The notes: generated by a model not told the origin, from the sequence alone. A stretch of 25,277 bases of DNA from Bacillota bacterium (GCA_023488565.1 JAMDDZ010000044.1:530-25806), one strand, 5' to 3'. Positions 1 through 8,428 are shown, counted from the stretch's first letter. Program-made: numbers and translations.

Positions 1-17
1 CGGTGGTCGCCGCATCA

Positions 18-392
18 TTAAAGAGTAACCGCAATGGACGAGGTATTCGAAGCAAAAATTGTTTCGGCTCCAAACCATTGATCTGCATCGCGAAATAGCT
101 CACGCTTGACAGATTCTTGTTCCACCACGGCCTCAATCACCAAATCCACCTGAGACACTCCTCGTAAGGAGTCGATTACAATGAGCTGGTCCAACGCATG
201 ATTTTTTTCCTCTGCCGTTATTTTCCCCTTGTCCATCAGACGGGACAGTCTTGTTTCAATCCCCTGTTGGCCACGCTCTCGCTGACTGACGAGGGCATCA
301 GTCAAGTACACTGTAAACCCACTGACAATGGCGGTTTGAGCAATTCCCGCCCCCATTTGCCCTGCGCCTATCACCAAAATCTTTTCCGCCAT
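18..392 (-). CDS. 3-hydroxyacyl-CoA dehydrogenase, NAD-binding half only (truncated or frameshifted)
   Basis: This encodes the N-terminal Rossmann domain of a 3-hydroxybutyryl/3-hydroxyacyl-CoA dehydrogenase, which oxidises 3-hydroxyacyl-CoA with NAD(P). The dinucleotide motif VIGAGQMGAGIAQ lies near residues 6-18, and the family motif FASNTSS lies near the end. I chose the ATG at 392 (MAEKIL) because GGGGGT sits just upstream; a longer frame to 449 would run into the thiolase gene. The frame stops after about 124 residues, whereas the family is about 280. The stop falls just after the NTSS motif, where the chain should continue into the substrate half. Skipping one base on the minus strand gives FNDAATT, which resembles the expected continuation. 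It is therefore either a broken gene or a sequence error near the window end. It lies 8 bases downstream of the thiolase and is probably co-transcribed with it. Confidence 0.75.
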   Translation of the reverse strand: MAEKILVIGAGQMGAGIAQTAIVSGFTVYLTDALVSQRERGQQGIETRLSRLMDKGKITAEEKNHALDQLIVIDSLRGVSQVDLVIEAVVEQESVKRELFRDADQWFGAETIFASNTSSIAVTL

Positions 393-400
393 ATGACCCC

Positions 401-1579
401 CTAACCGACACGAACCACGGTTGCTTCTCCTTGGCCCCCACCGCTGCAAATCGTCGCCACGCCGATCCCGCCGCCACGCTTTAGAAGTTCTAAGATTAAT
501 GTCAGCAAAATTCTTCCTCCTGAGGCACCAATGGGATGTCCTAAGGCTACCGCTCCCCCATTGACGTTGACAATTTCCGGATCAAAATCCGCCAACTTCA
601 TACTGGTTAACGTAACCGCTGCAAACGCCTCGTTAATTTCCACTAAGTTCACATCACGGGTTGTCAATTGCGCTTTTTTCAGAGCAGCTTGCGCCGCATA
701 GGCCGGTACCGTGTGCAAATATTTTGGTTCCGCAGAAACTTGACCTGAACTTAAAATCGTGGCTAAAATGGGCAGCCCCAATTCCAGAGCCCGGTCTCGA
801 TCCATCAGCACCAATGCCGATGCGCCGTCCGTCAATCCGGGCGCGTTGCCCGCAGTCACGGTGCCGTCCATCACAAATACTGGCTTCAAAGATTGTAGTT
901 TTTGCAGCGAGGTGTCCCGCCTTGGCCCCTGGTCCTCCTTGACTTCAGTCGTTTGTCCCCTTTTTCCCGAAACCGTAACGGGTACAATTTCCTCGGCAAA
1001 CCTCCCTCTATCGATGGCCGCCAACGCCCGTTCATGGCTGCGATATGCCCAGGCATCTTGTTCTTCCCGAGTGATCCCAAACTCCTTGGCCACTTCACTA
1101 CCGTATACTCCCATGTGACACTGGCCAAAACTACACCAAAGCCCATCATGCACCACCGAATCCACCATCGGAGCATCGCCCATGCGAAGACCCCAACGCG
1201 CCCCTTGCACCAAGTAGGGGGCACGACTCATGGATTCCATGCCGCCAGCGACAGCAGACTTGATCTCTCCGAGACGAATAGCCATATCAGCTAAATTTAC
1301 CGCCCTAAGACTCGAAGCACACACTTTATTAATCGTGTCCGATGGCACCCGCTCAGGAAGTCCTGCCCTTATCGAAGCCTGCCGCGAGGGAATTTGTCCC
1401 TCTCCTGCCTGTACCACTTGTCCCATAAACACATAATCAATATCTTCGCCAATCCCAGCGCGATCCAAGGCGCCGCGAATTGCTACGGCACCCAAATCTG
1501 AGGCCGCAATATCCTTCAATGATCCTCCAAACGGAACAAATGGTGTTCGCGCCAGGCCAACAACTACGGTTTGTGGCAT
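401..1579 (-). CDS. acetyl-CoA acetyltransferase (thiolase)
   Basis: This is a full-length thiolase of 392 residues, the usual size. Thiolases condense two acetyl-CoA to acetoacetyl-CoA or cleave 3-ketoacyl-CoA in the cytoplasm. The acyl-accepting cysteine is C87 in NKVCASS. The C-terminal catalytic set is present: the NEAF motif, H348 in GHPIGASG, and C378 in CSGGGQG. The ATG at 1579 has GGAGGG five bases upstream. A 3-hydroxyacyl-CoA dehydrogenase fragment follows directly, so the pair fits acetoacetyl-CoA/3-hydroxybutyryl-CoA metabolism (fatty acid degradation, or butyrate- or polymer-type synthesis). The family assignment is firm. The direction and chain-length preference cannot be read from sequence. 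Confidence 0.95.
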   Translation of the reverse strand: MPQTVVVGLARTPFVPFGGSLKDIAASDLGAVAIRGALDRAGIGEDIDYVFMGQVVQAGEGQIPSRQASIRAGLPERVPSDTINKVCASSLRAVNLADMAIRLGEIKSAVAGGMESMSRAPYLVQGARWGLRMGDAPMVDSVVHDGLWCSFGQCHMGVYGSEVAKEFGITREEQDAWAYRSHERALAAIDRGRFAEEIVPVTVSGKRGQTTEVKEDQGPRRDTSLQKLQSLKPVFVMDGTVTAGNAPGLTDGASALVLMDRDRALELGLPILATILSSGQVSAEPKYLHTVPAYAAQAALKKAQLTTRDVNLVEINEAFAAVTLTSMKLADFDPEIVNVNGGAVALGHPIGASGGRILLTLILELLKRGGGIGVATICSGGGQGEATVVRVG

Positions 1580-1594
1580 AATACCCTCCGCCTT

Positions 1595-2854
1595 TCACAA
1601 CTCACGATAAATGGCCGCTCCCAATTGAGCCAACTTGCGCTCAATGCCATGATAGCCGCGGTCAATATATTCCACTTTGTCAACGATGGTGGTGCCAAGC
1701 GCTCCTAATGCCGCCAGCACCAGTGCCGCCCCCCCACGAATATCCTGCGCTTCTACGGGAGCGCCTGTCAACACTTCGACTCCGCGGACAATGGCGGTTT
1801 CTCGCTCCACTTTGATATTGGCTCCTAACCGCACCAAGTCATGAGTGTACCCAAACCGGTTCTCAAAAACTGTTTCTTCGACTACTGCCACACCATCGGC
1901 GAAGCTTAACAGTGCAACCATTTGCGGATGCAAATCGGTTGGAAACCCCGGATACGGCAAAGTCTCGATGTCAACAGACATGGGGCGCTGAGACATCGTT
2001 AAACGGACCCAATCCATATCTTCTTCGATTTCGGCTCCCGTTTGCTCCAGTTTTAACAATACCGTACGCAAGTGTTCCGGGATGACGTTGGTAACCGTCA
2101 CCACCCCACCGGTGATGGCACCAGCCATCAAGTATGTGCCGGCCTCAAGACGATCAGGAATAATTTCGTGGTGCGTGCCATGTAGCGACGGCACTCCTTC
2201 GATGCGAATTAAGTTGGTGCCAGCGCCACGCACCCTCCCTCCCATTGCGTTGAGAAAATTCGCCATATCTACCACTTCCGGTTCCATGGCGGCATTTTCT
2301 AGTGTGGTCACCCCCTGCGCCAAACTGCCCGCAATCATTAGGTTGATGGTGGTGCCGAAGGAAGCCCGTTCGATATAGATCCGCGCCCCCTTAAGGGGGC
2401 CGTCTACCTGTCCTAATATCGACCCGTGTTCCAACCCCATGGTAGCTCCCAAGGCCTCGAACCCCCGAACATGAAAATTGACCGGGCGCGACCCAATCTG
2501 GCAACCACCAGGAAAAGCGACATCGGCTTTGCCCAATCGTGTCAGCAGTAGCCCAATGACATATGTGGAACCTCGCAGTTTGCTGGCTAATTCATATGGT
2601 GCTATATGACCACTCAATTGCGATGCGTCAATCCGCAATTGAGCGTTGTGATGCCAAGTGACCGTGGCACCTAATTGACGAAGAATTTCGCAGAGATCCA
2701 AAATATCGGTGTAACGCGGCACATTTTCTAAAATACTGACGCCTTCGGACGCCAGCGCTGCCGCGGTAATAATTGGCAATGCACTGTTTTTCGAACCCTC
2801 GATGCATACTTCACCGGCCAACGAATGCTGGCCCTCGATAACCAAACGTGCCAC
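1595..2854 (-). CDS. murA: UDP-N-acetylglucosamine 1-carboxyvinyltransferase
   Basis: MurA transfers enolpyruvate from phosphoenolpyruvate to UDP-GlcNAc, the first committed cytoplasmic step of peptidoglycan synthesis and the target of fosfomycin. The protein has 419 residues, normal for the family. The substrate-binding K22-N23 pair is in GSKNSALP. The catalytic cysteine is C118 in PGGCQIG, so fosfomycin binding would be expected. The aspartate motif GFPTDLHPQ is present. The segment before the loop reads KLRGSTYVIG rather than the common MRAS-type sequence, a family variant that keeps the arginine. The start is GTG at 2854 with GGAGGG seven bases upstream, close behind the guaB stop, so murA is probably translated from the guaB transcript. 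Confidence 0.95.
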   Translation of the reverse strand: MARLVIEGQHSLAGEVCIEGSKNSALPIITAAALASEGVSILENVPRYTDILDLCEILRQLGATVTWHHNAQLRIDASQLSGHIAPYELASKLRGSTYVIGLLLTRLGKADVAFPGGCQIGSRPVNFHVRGFEALGATMGLEHGSILGQVDGPLKGARIYIERASFGTTINLMIAGSLAQGVTTLENAAMEPEVVDMANFLNAMGGRVRGAGTNLIRIEGVPSLHGTHHEIIPDRLEAGTYLMAGAITGGVVTVTNVIPEHLRTVLLKLEQTGAEIEEDMDWVRLTMSQRPMSVDIETLPYPGFPTDLHPQMVALLSFADGVAVVEETVFENRFGYTHDLVRLGANIKVERETAIVRGVEVLTGAPVEAQDIRGGAALVLAALGALGTTIVDKVEYIDRGYHGIERKLAQLGAAIYREL

Positions 2855-2869
2855 AATGAGTCCCTCCGC

Positions 2870-4336
2870 CTATAAACTATAGTTCGGCGATTCTTTGGTA
2901 ATCTGCACATCGTGGGGGTGGCTCTCTACTAAGCCCGCATTAGTGATGCGAAGAAATCTGCCGTGTTCCCGAAGTTCAAACAAATTAGGCGCGCCGCAAT
3001 ATCCCATTCCAGACCGAACCCCGCCCAACAGTTGATAGACCGTATCGGCCAACGAGCCGCGATAGGGAACCCGGCCTTCGATGCCCTCGGGGACCAGTTT
3101 TTCCACGTCCAAATCTTCCTGAAAGTACCGGTCCGAGGACCCTTGCTTCATGGCAGCCAACGACCCCATACCACGGTAAACTTTGAAAGACCGACCCTTA
3201 AATATCTCCATCTCGCCTGGGCTTTCTTCAGTTCCAGCAAAAAGGGAACCCAACATCACACTGGAGGCGCCTGCCGCCAGAGCTTTGACCACATCCCCGG
3301 ACCAGCGCACCCCACCGTCAGCAATTACCGGTATATCATAAGGTTTGGCCGCTTGGTATGCGCTCCACACGGCAGTGATCTGCGGTACACCAATACCCGC
3401 AACTACCCGGGTGGTGCAAATCGATCCGGGGCCTACCCCTACTTTAACCCCGTCTACCCCAGCCTCAATTAACGCCCGAGTTCCTTCGGCAGTCGCAACG
3501 TTGCCGCCAATCACGTCTATCTCCGGGAAAGTTTTTTTAATCAACCGAATGGTGTTCAGGACCCCGGCAGAATGGCCATGGGCAGTATCGACGACGACCA
3601 CGTCCACCCGGGACGCCACCAAGGCTTCCACCCGCTCCAGCGTTTGGGCGCCCACCGATACCGCCGCCGCCACCAGCAATCGGCCACTGGCGTCTTTCGC
3701 CGCATTGGGAAACTTCCGCGCTTTTTCTATATCTTTAATGGTAATCAATCCCCGAAGCCTTCCCTGTTTGTCCACCAATGGCAACTTTTCAATGCGATGG
3801 TGTCCGAGCAACTTTTTGGCTTCATCCAAGGTAGTACCTTCGGATGCGGTCACCAATCCGTCTTTGGTCATGACTTCGTGAATCGGACGGTCAAAATCCT
3901 GTTCGAATCGCAAGTCTCGGTTTGTTAAGATTCCCACCAAAAAGCCCCCATCCCGAACAATGGGCACTCCTGAGATGCGGTACCTGCTCATTAACTCCAA
4001 TGCGTCTCGAATAGCATGATCAGGTCCTAAATAAATGGGGTCAATGATGACCCCATTTTCTGATCGTTTCACCTTGTCGACCTCGCTAGCTTGATGCTCA
4101 ATCGACATATTCTTATGAATCACCCCAATACCGCCCTCACGGGCAATGGCAATGGCCATTCGTGCCTCAGTTACTGTGTCCATGCCCGCAGAAACCAGGG
4201 GCACGTTGAGTTGCACGTGGCGGGTCAAGCGGGTCGTTAAAACGACATCCCGCGGCAAAACCTCCGAATGTGCCGGCATCAACAGAACATCATCAAAGGT
4301 CAAGGCCTCGGGTCCAAATTTTTCATCGAAATTCAC
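2870..4336 (-). CDS. guaB: inosine-5'-monophosphate dehydrogenase
   Basis: GuaB oxidises IMP to XMP with NAD+, the rate-limiting step to guanine nucleotides. The protein has 488 residues and the full bacterial layout: an N-terminal barrel part, two CBS domains at about residues 95-210, then the rest of the TIM barrel. The catalytic loop GPGSICTTR carries C307. The phosphate-binding motif IADGGVR and the mobile flap around YRGMGSLAAM are present. The start is GTG at 4336, preceded by GGGAGG. Only 60 bases separate it from murC upstream, too little for a purine riboswitch, and I see none. It lies between two cell-wall genes on the same strand, which may couple GTP supply to wall synthesis by co-transcription (inference). 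Confidence 0.97.
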   Translation of the reverse strand: MNFDEKFGPEALTFDDVLLMPAHSEVLPRDVVLTTRLTRHVQLNVPLVSAGMDTVTEARMAIAIAREGGIGVIHKNMSIEHQASEVDKVKRSENGVIIDPIYLGPDHAIRDALELMSRYRISGVPIVRDGGFLVGILTNRDLRFEQDFDRPIHEVMTKDGLVTASEGTTLDEAKKLLGHHRIEKLPLVDKQGRLRGLITIKDIEKARKFPNAAKDASGRLLVAAAVSVGAQTLERVEALVASRVDVVVVDTAHGHSAGVLNTIRLIKKTFPEIDVIGGNVATAEGTRALIEAGVDGVKVGVGPGSICTTRVVAGIGVPQITAVWSAYQAAKPYDIPVIADGGVRWSGDVVKALAAGASSVMLGSLFAGTEESPGEMEIFKGRSFKVYRGMGSLAAMKQGSSDRYFQEDLDVEKLVPEGIEGRVPYRGSLADTVYQLLGGVRSGMGYCGAPNLFELREHGRFLRITNAGLVESHPHDVQITKESPNYSL

Positions 4337-4396
4337 CGTGATCCGTCCTCCCTAGAAGTTTAACCAAGTCTATCACAACGGCAAAAAGAGGAGCAA

Positions 4397-5761
4397 TCAC
4401 TGGCGTTGAATTTGTTCAACAATTCTTTGGGCGACTAGGTAGACATTGCCAGCCCCCATGGTAATGAAGGTGTCACCCGGGTTCAATTCCCTCAAAATTT
4501 CTTCGACTGTCTCCTCCATGGTGGCATAGAAGTGGACTATGCCTCCATGCCGCGCGCGAATCTCCTCCGCTAGAGCTTGGCTGGTGACACCGGATATAGC
4601 CGGGTCCCCAGGAGGTGAATAAATGTCGGTTAAATACAGTACGTCCGCTTCCCCAAAGGCGTCAACAAACTGATCCCAAAGATTTTTGGTTCGAACGTAC
4701 CGTTGCGGTTGAAACAAGGCAATCACACGATGACTGCTTACTTGGCGCGCAGCCTTAAGTGTGGAGCGAATCTCGGTGGGGTGATGCGCATAGTCATCCA
4801 CTACTCTTATCGGGCTCGACAACAACACCTGGAACCGACGTGCCGCGTTGGTAAATTGCCGCAAGCTGTCCAAGGCATCAGCATAGGGCACCCCCACGTG
4901 ATGGGCTGCAGTGATTGCTCCTAGTGCATTGATCACATTGTGCAATCCGGGAACAGAAAGGCTGCCGCGGCCAACAGATTTTCCTGACACTAGCAGGGTA
5001 AATTCGGTTCTGGTAGGCATCGTTTCTATTTCTGTGGCTCTAACCTGAGCTGCCTCGGTCACCCCGTATCCCGCCCACGGCACCGTTAATGAGCGGGACA
5101 TTTCCAGCAAAATCGCATTGTCCACCCCCAAAACCGCTAGACCGTCGTCGGGTACACCTGATACATAAGATCGAAAGGCCTGTGTAAGATTTTCAAACTC
5201 GCCGCCATAATGATCCAAGTGTTCCGGTTCCACATTGGTAGCTACCGCAACCACGGGATGGTAACGCAAAAAAGTTCCGTCGCTTTCATCGGCTTCGGCC
5301 ACTGCATAAGGCCCATGGCCAAGGCGCAGGTTGCCATCGAATTGCGGCACCTCGCCACCAACCAATATCGTCGGGTCCAAATGATTCCGTTGCAATATGG
5401 TGCCAACCATTGATGTAGTGGTTGTTTTTCCGTGGGTTCCACTTACCGTGATGGCTCGGTAAGGCTCTAGCGCCTCCGCCAAAAGTTCAGAACGGTGGAT
5501 CACACGCAAGTGATGAGCCAATGCCGCTTGGCGTTCCGGGTTATCTTCGGGCACATCGGTGTTATACACCACTACATCGGCACCTAATACCAAGTCGTCC
5601 CGATGCCCATAGAAAACTGCAATTCCATCCGATTCTAATCTCTCGGTACGGCTTGATCTTTTAACATCGGAACCTGTGACCAGGTATCCTTGACGATGCA
5701 GCAACAAAGCGAGACCGCTCATACTGTAGCCACCCACCCCGATAAAATGCACATGCTGCAT
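4397..5761 (-). CDS. murC: UDP-N-acetylmuramate--L-alanine ligase
   Basis: MurC adds L-alanine to UDP-MurNAc using ATP, the first amino-acid addition in peptidoglycan precursor synthesis. The length of 454 residues is typical. The N-terminal UDP-binding Rossmann part shows FIGVGGYSMSGLA at about residues 6-18. The ATP P-loop GTHGKTTTT spans about residues 108-116. The central ligase motifs EADESDG and EPEHLDHY and the C-terminal DDYAHHPTEI are present. The ATG at 5761 has AGGAGG eight bases upstream. It heads the murC-guaB-murA-thiolase run. It is not next to murB, ftsQ or the classical division cluster, so this is a separate locus. Confidence 0.97.
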   Translation of the reverse strand: MQHVHFIGVGGYSMSGLALLLHRQGYLVTGSDVKRSSRTERLESDGIAVFYGHRDDLVLGADVVVYNTDVPEDNPERQAALAHHLRVIHRSELLAEALEPYRAITVSGTHGKTTTTSMVGTILQRNHLDPTILVGGEVPQFDGNLRLGHGPYAVAEADESDGTFLRYHPVVAVATNVEPEHLDHYGGEFENLTQAFRSYVSGVPDDGLAVLGVDNAILLEMSRSLTVPWAGYGVTEAAQVRATEIETMPTRTEFTLLVSGKSVGRGSLSVPGLHNVINALGAITAAHHVGVPYADALDSLRQFTNAARRFQVLLSSPIRVVDDYAHHPTEIRSTLKAARQVSSHRVIALFQPQRYVRTKNLWDQFVDAFGEADVLYLTDIYSPPGDPAISGVTSQALAEEIRARHGGIVHFYATMEETVEEILRELNPGDTFITMGAGNVYLVAQRIVEQIQRQ

Positions 5762-5825
5762 CTGGACGCCTCCTGCCCGAAAATCTCGAATTTTTCTTTA
5801 GTACGATATTAGCTATGCCTCTATA

Positions 5826-6338
5826 TCAATGAAATTGCCATCCCTGATTAAGCCAAAGACTCACATAATGATCAGCCGCCCGTTCAATGCGGTCCATTTC
5901 TTCCGCATTCAAGGCCCTCACCACCTTTCCTGGCACCCCCATCACTAAATGGCCAGCGGGAATTTCGGTGCCCTCGCCAATTACGCTGCCAGCCGCGATA
6001 ATCGAGTGATGTCCAATGCGCACCCCATTCATCACCACGGCCCCCATTCCAATCAATACCGATGGTTCCACTTGCGCTCCATGCACCACCGCCCGATGAC
6101 CAATAGTGACCCCGCGCCCGATGTGGCACGCATATCCCGGATCGGCATGCAGCACGGCACCATCTTGCACATTGCTCCGCGAACCTACGACGATTGCCGT
6201 GGTGTCTCCACGCACTACCGCGTTAAACCAAATGGAGGCTTCCGATTGCAGATGGACCTGTCCAATAATGTAGGAACCAGGAGCAATAAAGACCGGATCA
6301 TCCACAATCGGCTCATGTTCGCCAAATTTTAATATCAT
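5826..6338 (-). CDS. gamma-class carbonic anhydrase-like hexapeptide-repeat protein
   Basis: This 170-residue protein is built of left-handed beta-helix hexapeptide repeats, for example the IGxxVxIG-type turns through residues 45-140. Three histidines, H64 (HADPG), H81 (GHRAVVH) and H86, sit where gamma carbonic anhydrases (Cam, YrdA/PaaY-like proteins) bind their metal at subunit interfaces. The arginine in VVRGD and the aspartate in VQDG are also typical. Family members are trimers; many have weak or no measured carbonic anhydrase activity, so the reaction is uncertain. The ATG at 6338 follows AAGGGAG. The upstream gap of 60 bases carries a cluster of DnaA-box-like sequences. It may be transcribed on its own or from the tsaD transcript. 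Confidence 0.88.
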   Translation of the reverse strand: MILKFGEHEPIVDDPVFIAPGSYIIGQVHLQSEASIWFNAVVRGDTTAIVVGSRSNVQDGAVLHADPGYACHIGRGVTIGHRAVVHGAQVEPSVLIGMGAVVMNGVRIGHHSIIAAGSVIGEGTEIPAGHLVMGVPGKVVRALNAEEMDRIERAADHYVSLWLNQGWQFH

Positions 6339-6367
6339 AATCTATAATCTCCCTTAAGATGACATAA

Positions 6368-6396
6368 TTATCCACGCTATCCACAAGTTATACACA
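6368..6396 (+). promoter_or_regulatory. cluster of three DnaA-box-like 9-mers
   Basis: Three 9-mers matching the DnaA box TTATNCACA lie in one 29-base stretch on the plus strand. TTATCCACG (6368-6376) has one mismatch, CTATCCACA (6377-6385) has one mismatch, and TTATACACA (6388-6396) matches exactly. All have the same orientation, with spacings of 0 and 2 bases. They occupy the short gap between the tsaD stop and the gamma carbonic anhydrase gene. No AT-rich unwinding region or dnaA/dnaN gene is present, so a replication origin is unlikely. A DnaA regulatory or titration site is possible. The match is seen directly; the function is inferred. Confidence 0.45.
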
Positions 6397-6398
6397 CT

Positions 6399-7391
6399 CT
6401 ACTGCTGTCCCAGGGGATAATTCACACGCGGAGTATCAAGGTATGACATGCGGATTCCCCGAGTCCAGCGATAATATCCTAGGGAAGCCACCATCGCCGC
6501 GTTATCGGTACAGTATCGCGCAGGGGGTATGTGCACTCGAATATTTTGCTCCCGGCCCAATTGCTGCATCCGATGGCGAAGAAATTCGTTGGCCGTGACA
6601 CCACCAGCTAAATACACATCATCGACCGAGTAGCGCGAAAGAGCCCGAGACACATTACGAATCAACGCCTCGACAACCGCAGCCTGAAGGGCATAAGCTA
6701 TTTCTGCTTGTCGATGAGGTTGGCTTCGAATAAGGTCAGTGGTGGCCGTCTTTACCCCACTAAAACTAAAGTCCAAACTACTCGAGCCTAAATTAGCAAT
6801 CGGCAAATGCAGAGAGGTTGTCTCAACCGTGGCCGCCAATCTCTCGACTTCTGGGCCGCCTGGGTATGATAAACCTAGGGCTCGAGCCCCTTTGTCAAAT
6901 GCTTCCCCAGCGGCGTCGTCGCGAGTTTCCCCCAGTACGGTTAATTCCCCATGAGTCTTCCATAATACTAGCGAGGTATGGCCACCTGATACTAAGAGCC
7001 CTAAAGCCGGAAACTGAATGGGTGCCACCAGGGCATTGGCATAGAGGTGCGCTTCCAAATGGTGGACTCCTACTACAGGAACTTGGCATCCTAACGCGAA
7101 TCCTTTGGCAAACGTCACTCCAACCAGCAATGCTCCCAATAGTCCCGGACCTTCAGTAACCGCCACCGCATCCACATCGTGACGATTCAACCCTGCATCC
7201 TGCAATACCTGCTCAACGACAGGCAAAATAGCCATAGTATGTTCTCTGGCTGCGACTTCGGGTACCACTCCGCCATACCGGGCATGGATGGCGGCAGATG
7301 ATGCCAGACTGGTTGCTAAAAGTCGGGTGCCATCTTCCACTAGGGCAGCCGCGGTTTCATCGCAAGACGACTCAATCCCCAATACCCGCAT
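6399..7391 (-). CDS. tsaD: tRNA N6-adenosine threonylcarbamoyltransferase TsaD
   Basis: TsaD transfers the threonylcarbamoyl group from TC-AMP to A37 of ANN-decoding tRNAs, working with TsaB and TsaE, both encoded nearby. From the ATG at 7391 (MRVLGIESSCDE) the protein has 330 residues, normal for the family. The metal-binding HLEAH motif carries H111 and H115. The ASKHA-fold motifs GPGLLGALLVG, LVSGGHT and DNAAMVASLG are visible. An in-frame ATG 63 bases further upstream is less likely, because the family starts at the IESSCDET strand and a GAGG-type ribosome site precedes 7391. It is separated from rimI-tsaB-tsaE by one gene on the opposite strand. Confidence 0.95.
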   Translation of the reverse strand: MRVLGIESSCDETAAALVEDGTRLLATSLASSAAIHARYGGVVPEVAAREHTMAILPVVEQVLQDAGLNRHDVDAVAVTEGPGLLGALLVGVTFAKGFALGCQVPVVGVHHLEAHLYANALVAPIQFPALGLLVSGGHTSLVLWKTHGELTVLGETRDDAAGEAFDKGARALGLSYPGGPEVERLAATVETTSLHLPIANLGSSSLDFSFSGVKTATTDLIRSQPHRQAEIAYALQAAVVEALIRNVSRALSRYSVDDVYLAGGVTANEFLRHRMQQLGREQNIRVHIPPARYCTDNAAMVASLGYYRWTRGIRMSYLDTPRVNYPLGQQ

Positions 7392-7506
7392 TTCCGTTCC
7401 TCGCTCCCTAGAATCTCGTGTTAACTTTACCGATTTTACCCATACTACACCCATTGCCGCAAAAAATTATTTTCTAGACGGCACCATTCACAAGGAGGAA
7501 TCCACT

Positions 7507-7968
7507 ATGATTTGGCTCTATCCCATTTTATTACTGATGATATTTTCATTGCCCAGTGCAATGGTCTTTTCTCCTTTTACCTATCGACTGTTAACCTTAG
7601 CCCACTTTTTTGTATTTCTTCTCAGCGTGATTGTGTTTGTGCTGTTAGGTCGCAGTCTAGCAAAGCGCCATCGCACCATTATCACCACAGCATTTGTGGT
7701 CGGTTTGTTCACGGCATTTGCCGCCGCACTGCTCAACCAATATCTCTTGCGGCTGCCGTTAGCCCAAGCTGCGTTCATTAGTGAGTTACCCGGCGTCCCG
7801 GCACAAGCTGCCGTGACCATGCTGCACTTGCACATGGTCACTAGTGCTTTGTTGATCAGCGCTATGGGCGGTGTCTTCTATGCAATATTAGGTATGTTCG
7901 CAGCATGGTGGGGTGGGCGTATTGTGCGCCAGCCATCGTCTGAGACTACAGAGGATCCCTCCACATAA
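7507..7968 (+). CDS. small four-helix membrane protein of unknown function
   Basis: This 153-residue protein is not a family I recognise. It has four strongly hydrophobic segments at about residues 3-22, 25-48, 57-80 and 108-134, joined by short loops. The longer third loop contains a proline-rich LPGVPAQ stretch, and the C-terminal tail is polar and acidic. The start is clear: AAGGAGGAA at 7492-7500 lies six bases before the ATG at 7507, so the open frame further upstream is not coding. It diverges from tsaD, leaving a shared 115-base promoter region. It converges on rimI, with the last 23 bases of the two genes overlapping. It is the only plus-strand gene in the t6A block. Confidence 0.8.
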   Translation: MIWLYPILLLMIFSLPSAMVFSPFTYRLLTLAHFFVFLLSVIVFVLLGRSLAKRHRTIITTAFVVGLFTAFAAALLNQYLLRLPLAQAAFISELPGVPAQAAVTMLHLHMVTSALLISAMGGVFYAILGMFAAWWGGRIVRQPSSETTEDPST

Positions 7969-8428
7969 TAAAGGCATCTTCGTGGGTATCGGTATAATAT
8001 CCGCGGCGCACTCCCAACTGAACAAATCCCAGCTTGTGATAGAGGTTTTGCGCCACGGCATTGCCGCGCCGCACTTCCAGGGTCATTCGCCGCACACCCA
8101 ACGCCCGCGCCCGGTCCATTAAGCCTTCCATCATTTGCTGGCCCAGGTGGTGGCCGCGGTAATCGGGATGCACCGCCACATTGGTAATATGCGCCTCATC
8201 TAAAATGATCCACATTCCGCCGTATGCAACGACTCTCCCATGAAAATCAAGCACTAAGTAGGTGGCGAAGGTGTTTTCCAATAACTCAGTTTGAAAGGCA
8301 TTGCGCGACCATGGCGTGGGAAAAGAATGTGCCTCAATGCCCATGACAGCTTCGAGGTCTGCTAAATACATATCGCGCACCAACACTTCGGATGAAGCGT
8401 TCTCTGAAACATCATCACTGATCGCCAT
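7946..8428 (-). CDS. rimI: ribosomal protein bS18 alanine N-acetyltransferase RimI (GNAT)
   Basis: RimI acetylates the N-terminal alanine of ribosomal protein S18 using acetyl-CoA. The GNAT core is clear: an IEAHSFPTPWS substrate segment, the beta-strand HITNVAVHPDYRG, the acetyl-CoA loop RGHHLGQQM, and the late motif NAVAQNLYHKLGF with its conserved tyrosine. From the ATG at 8428 it has 160 residues, close to the usual 150. An upstream ATG in the same frame would extend deep into tsaB and is less likely. The gene starts 14 bases before the tsaB stop, so translation is probably coupled. The tsaE-tsaB-rimI order is a common bacterial arrangement and supports this naming over a generic GNAT. 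Confidence 0.9.
   Translation of the reverse strand: MAISDDVSENASSEVLVRDMYLADLEAVMGIEAHSFPTPWSRNAFQTELLENTFATYLVLDFHGRVVAYGGMWIILDEAHITNVAVHPDYRGHHLGQQMMEGLMDRARALGVRRMTLEVRRGNAVAQNLYHKLGFVQLGVRRGYYTDTHEDAFIMWRDPL

Noticed and set aside
3345..3881. A 178-codon open frame on the plus strand opposite guaB
   Set aside because: It is antisense to a firmly identified gene, has no ribosome site or recognisable motif, and its composition is that of a mirrored coding frame.
4337..4396. A purine riboswitch before guaB
   Set aside because: The gap to murC is only 60 bases and shows no aptamer-like structure.
6339..6398. A replication origin at the DnaA-box cluster
   Set aside because: No dnaA, dnaN or AT-rich unwinding repeats are nearby and the gap is only 60 bases.
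7288..7506. N-terminal extension of the small membrane protein
   Set aside because: It overlaps tsaD in antisense, and the ideal AAGGAGGAA site lies immediately before the ATG at 7507.
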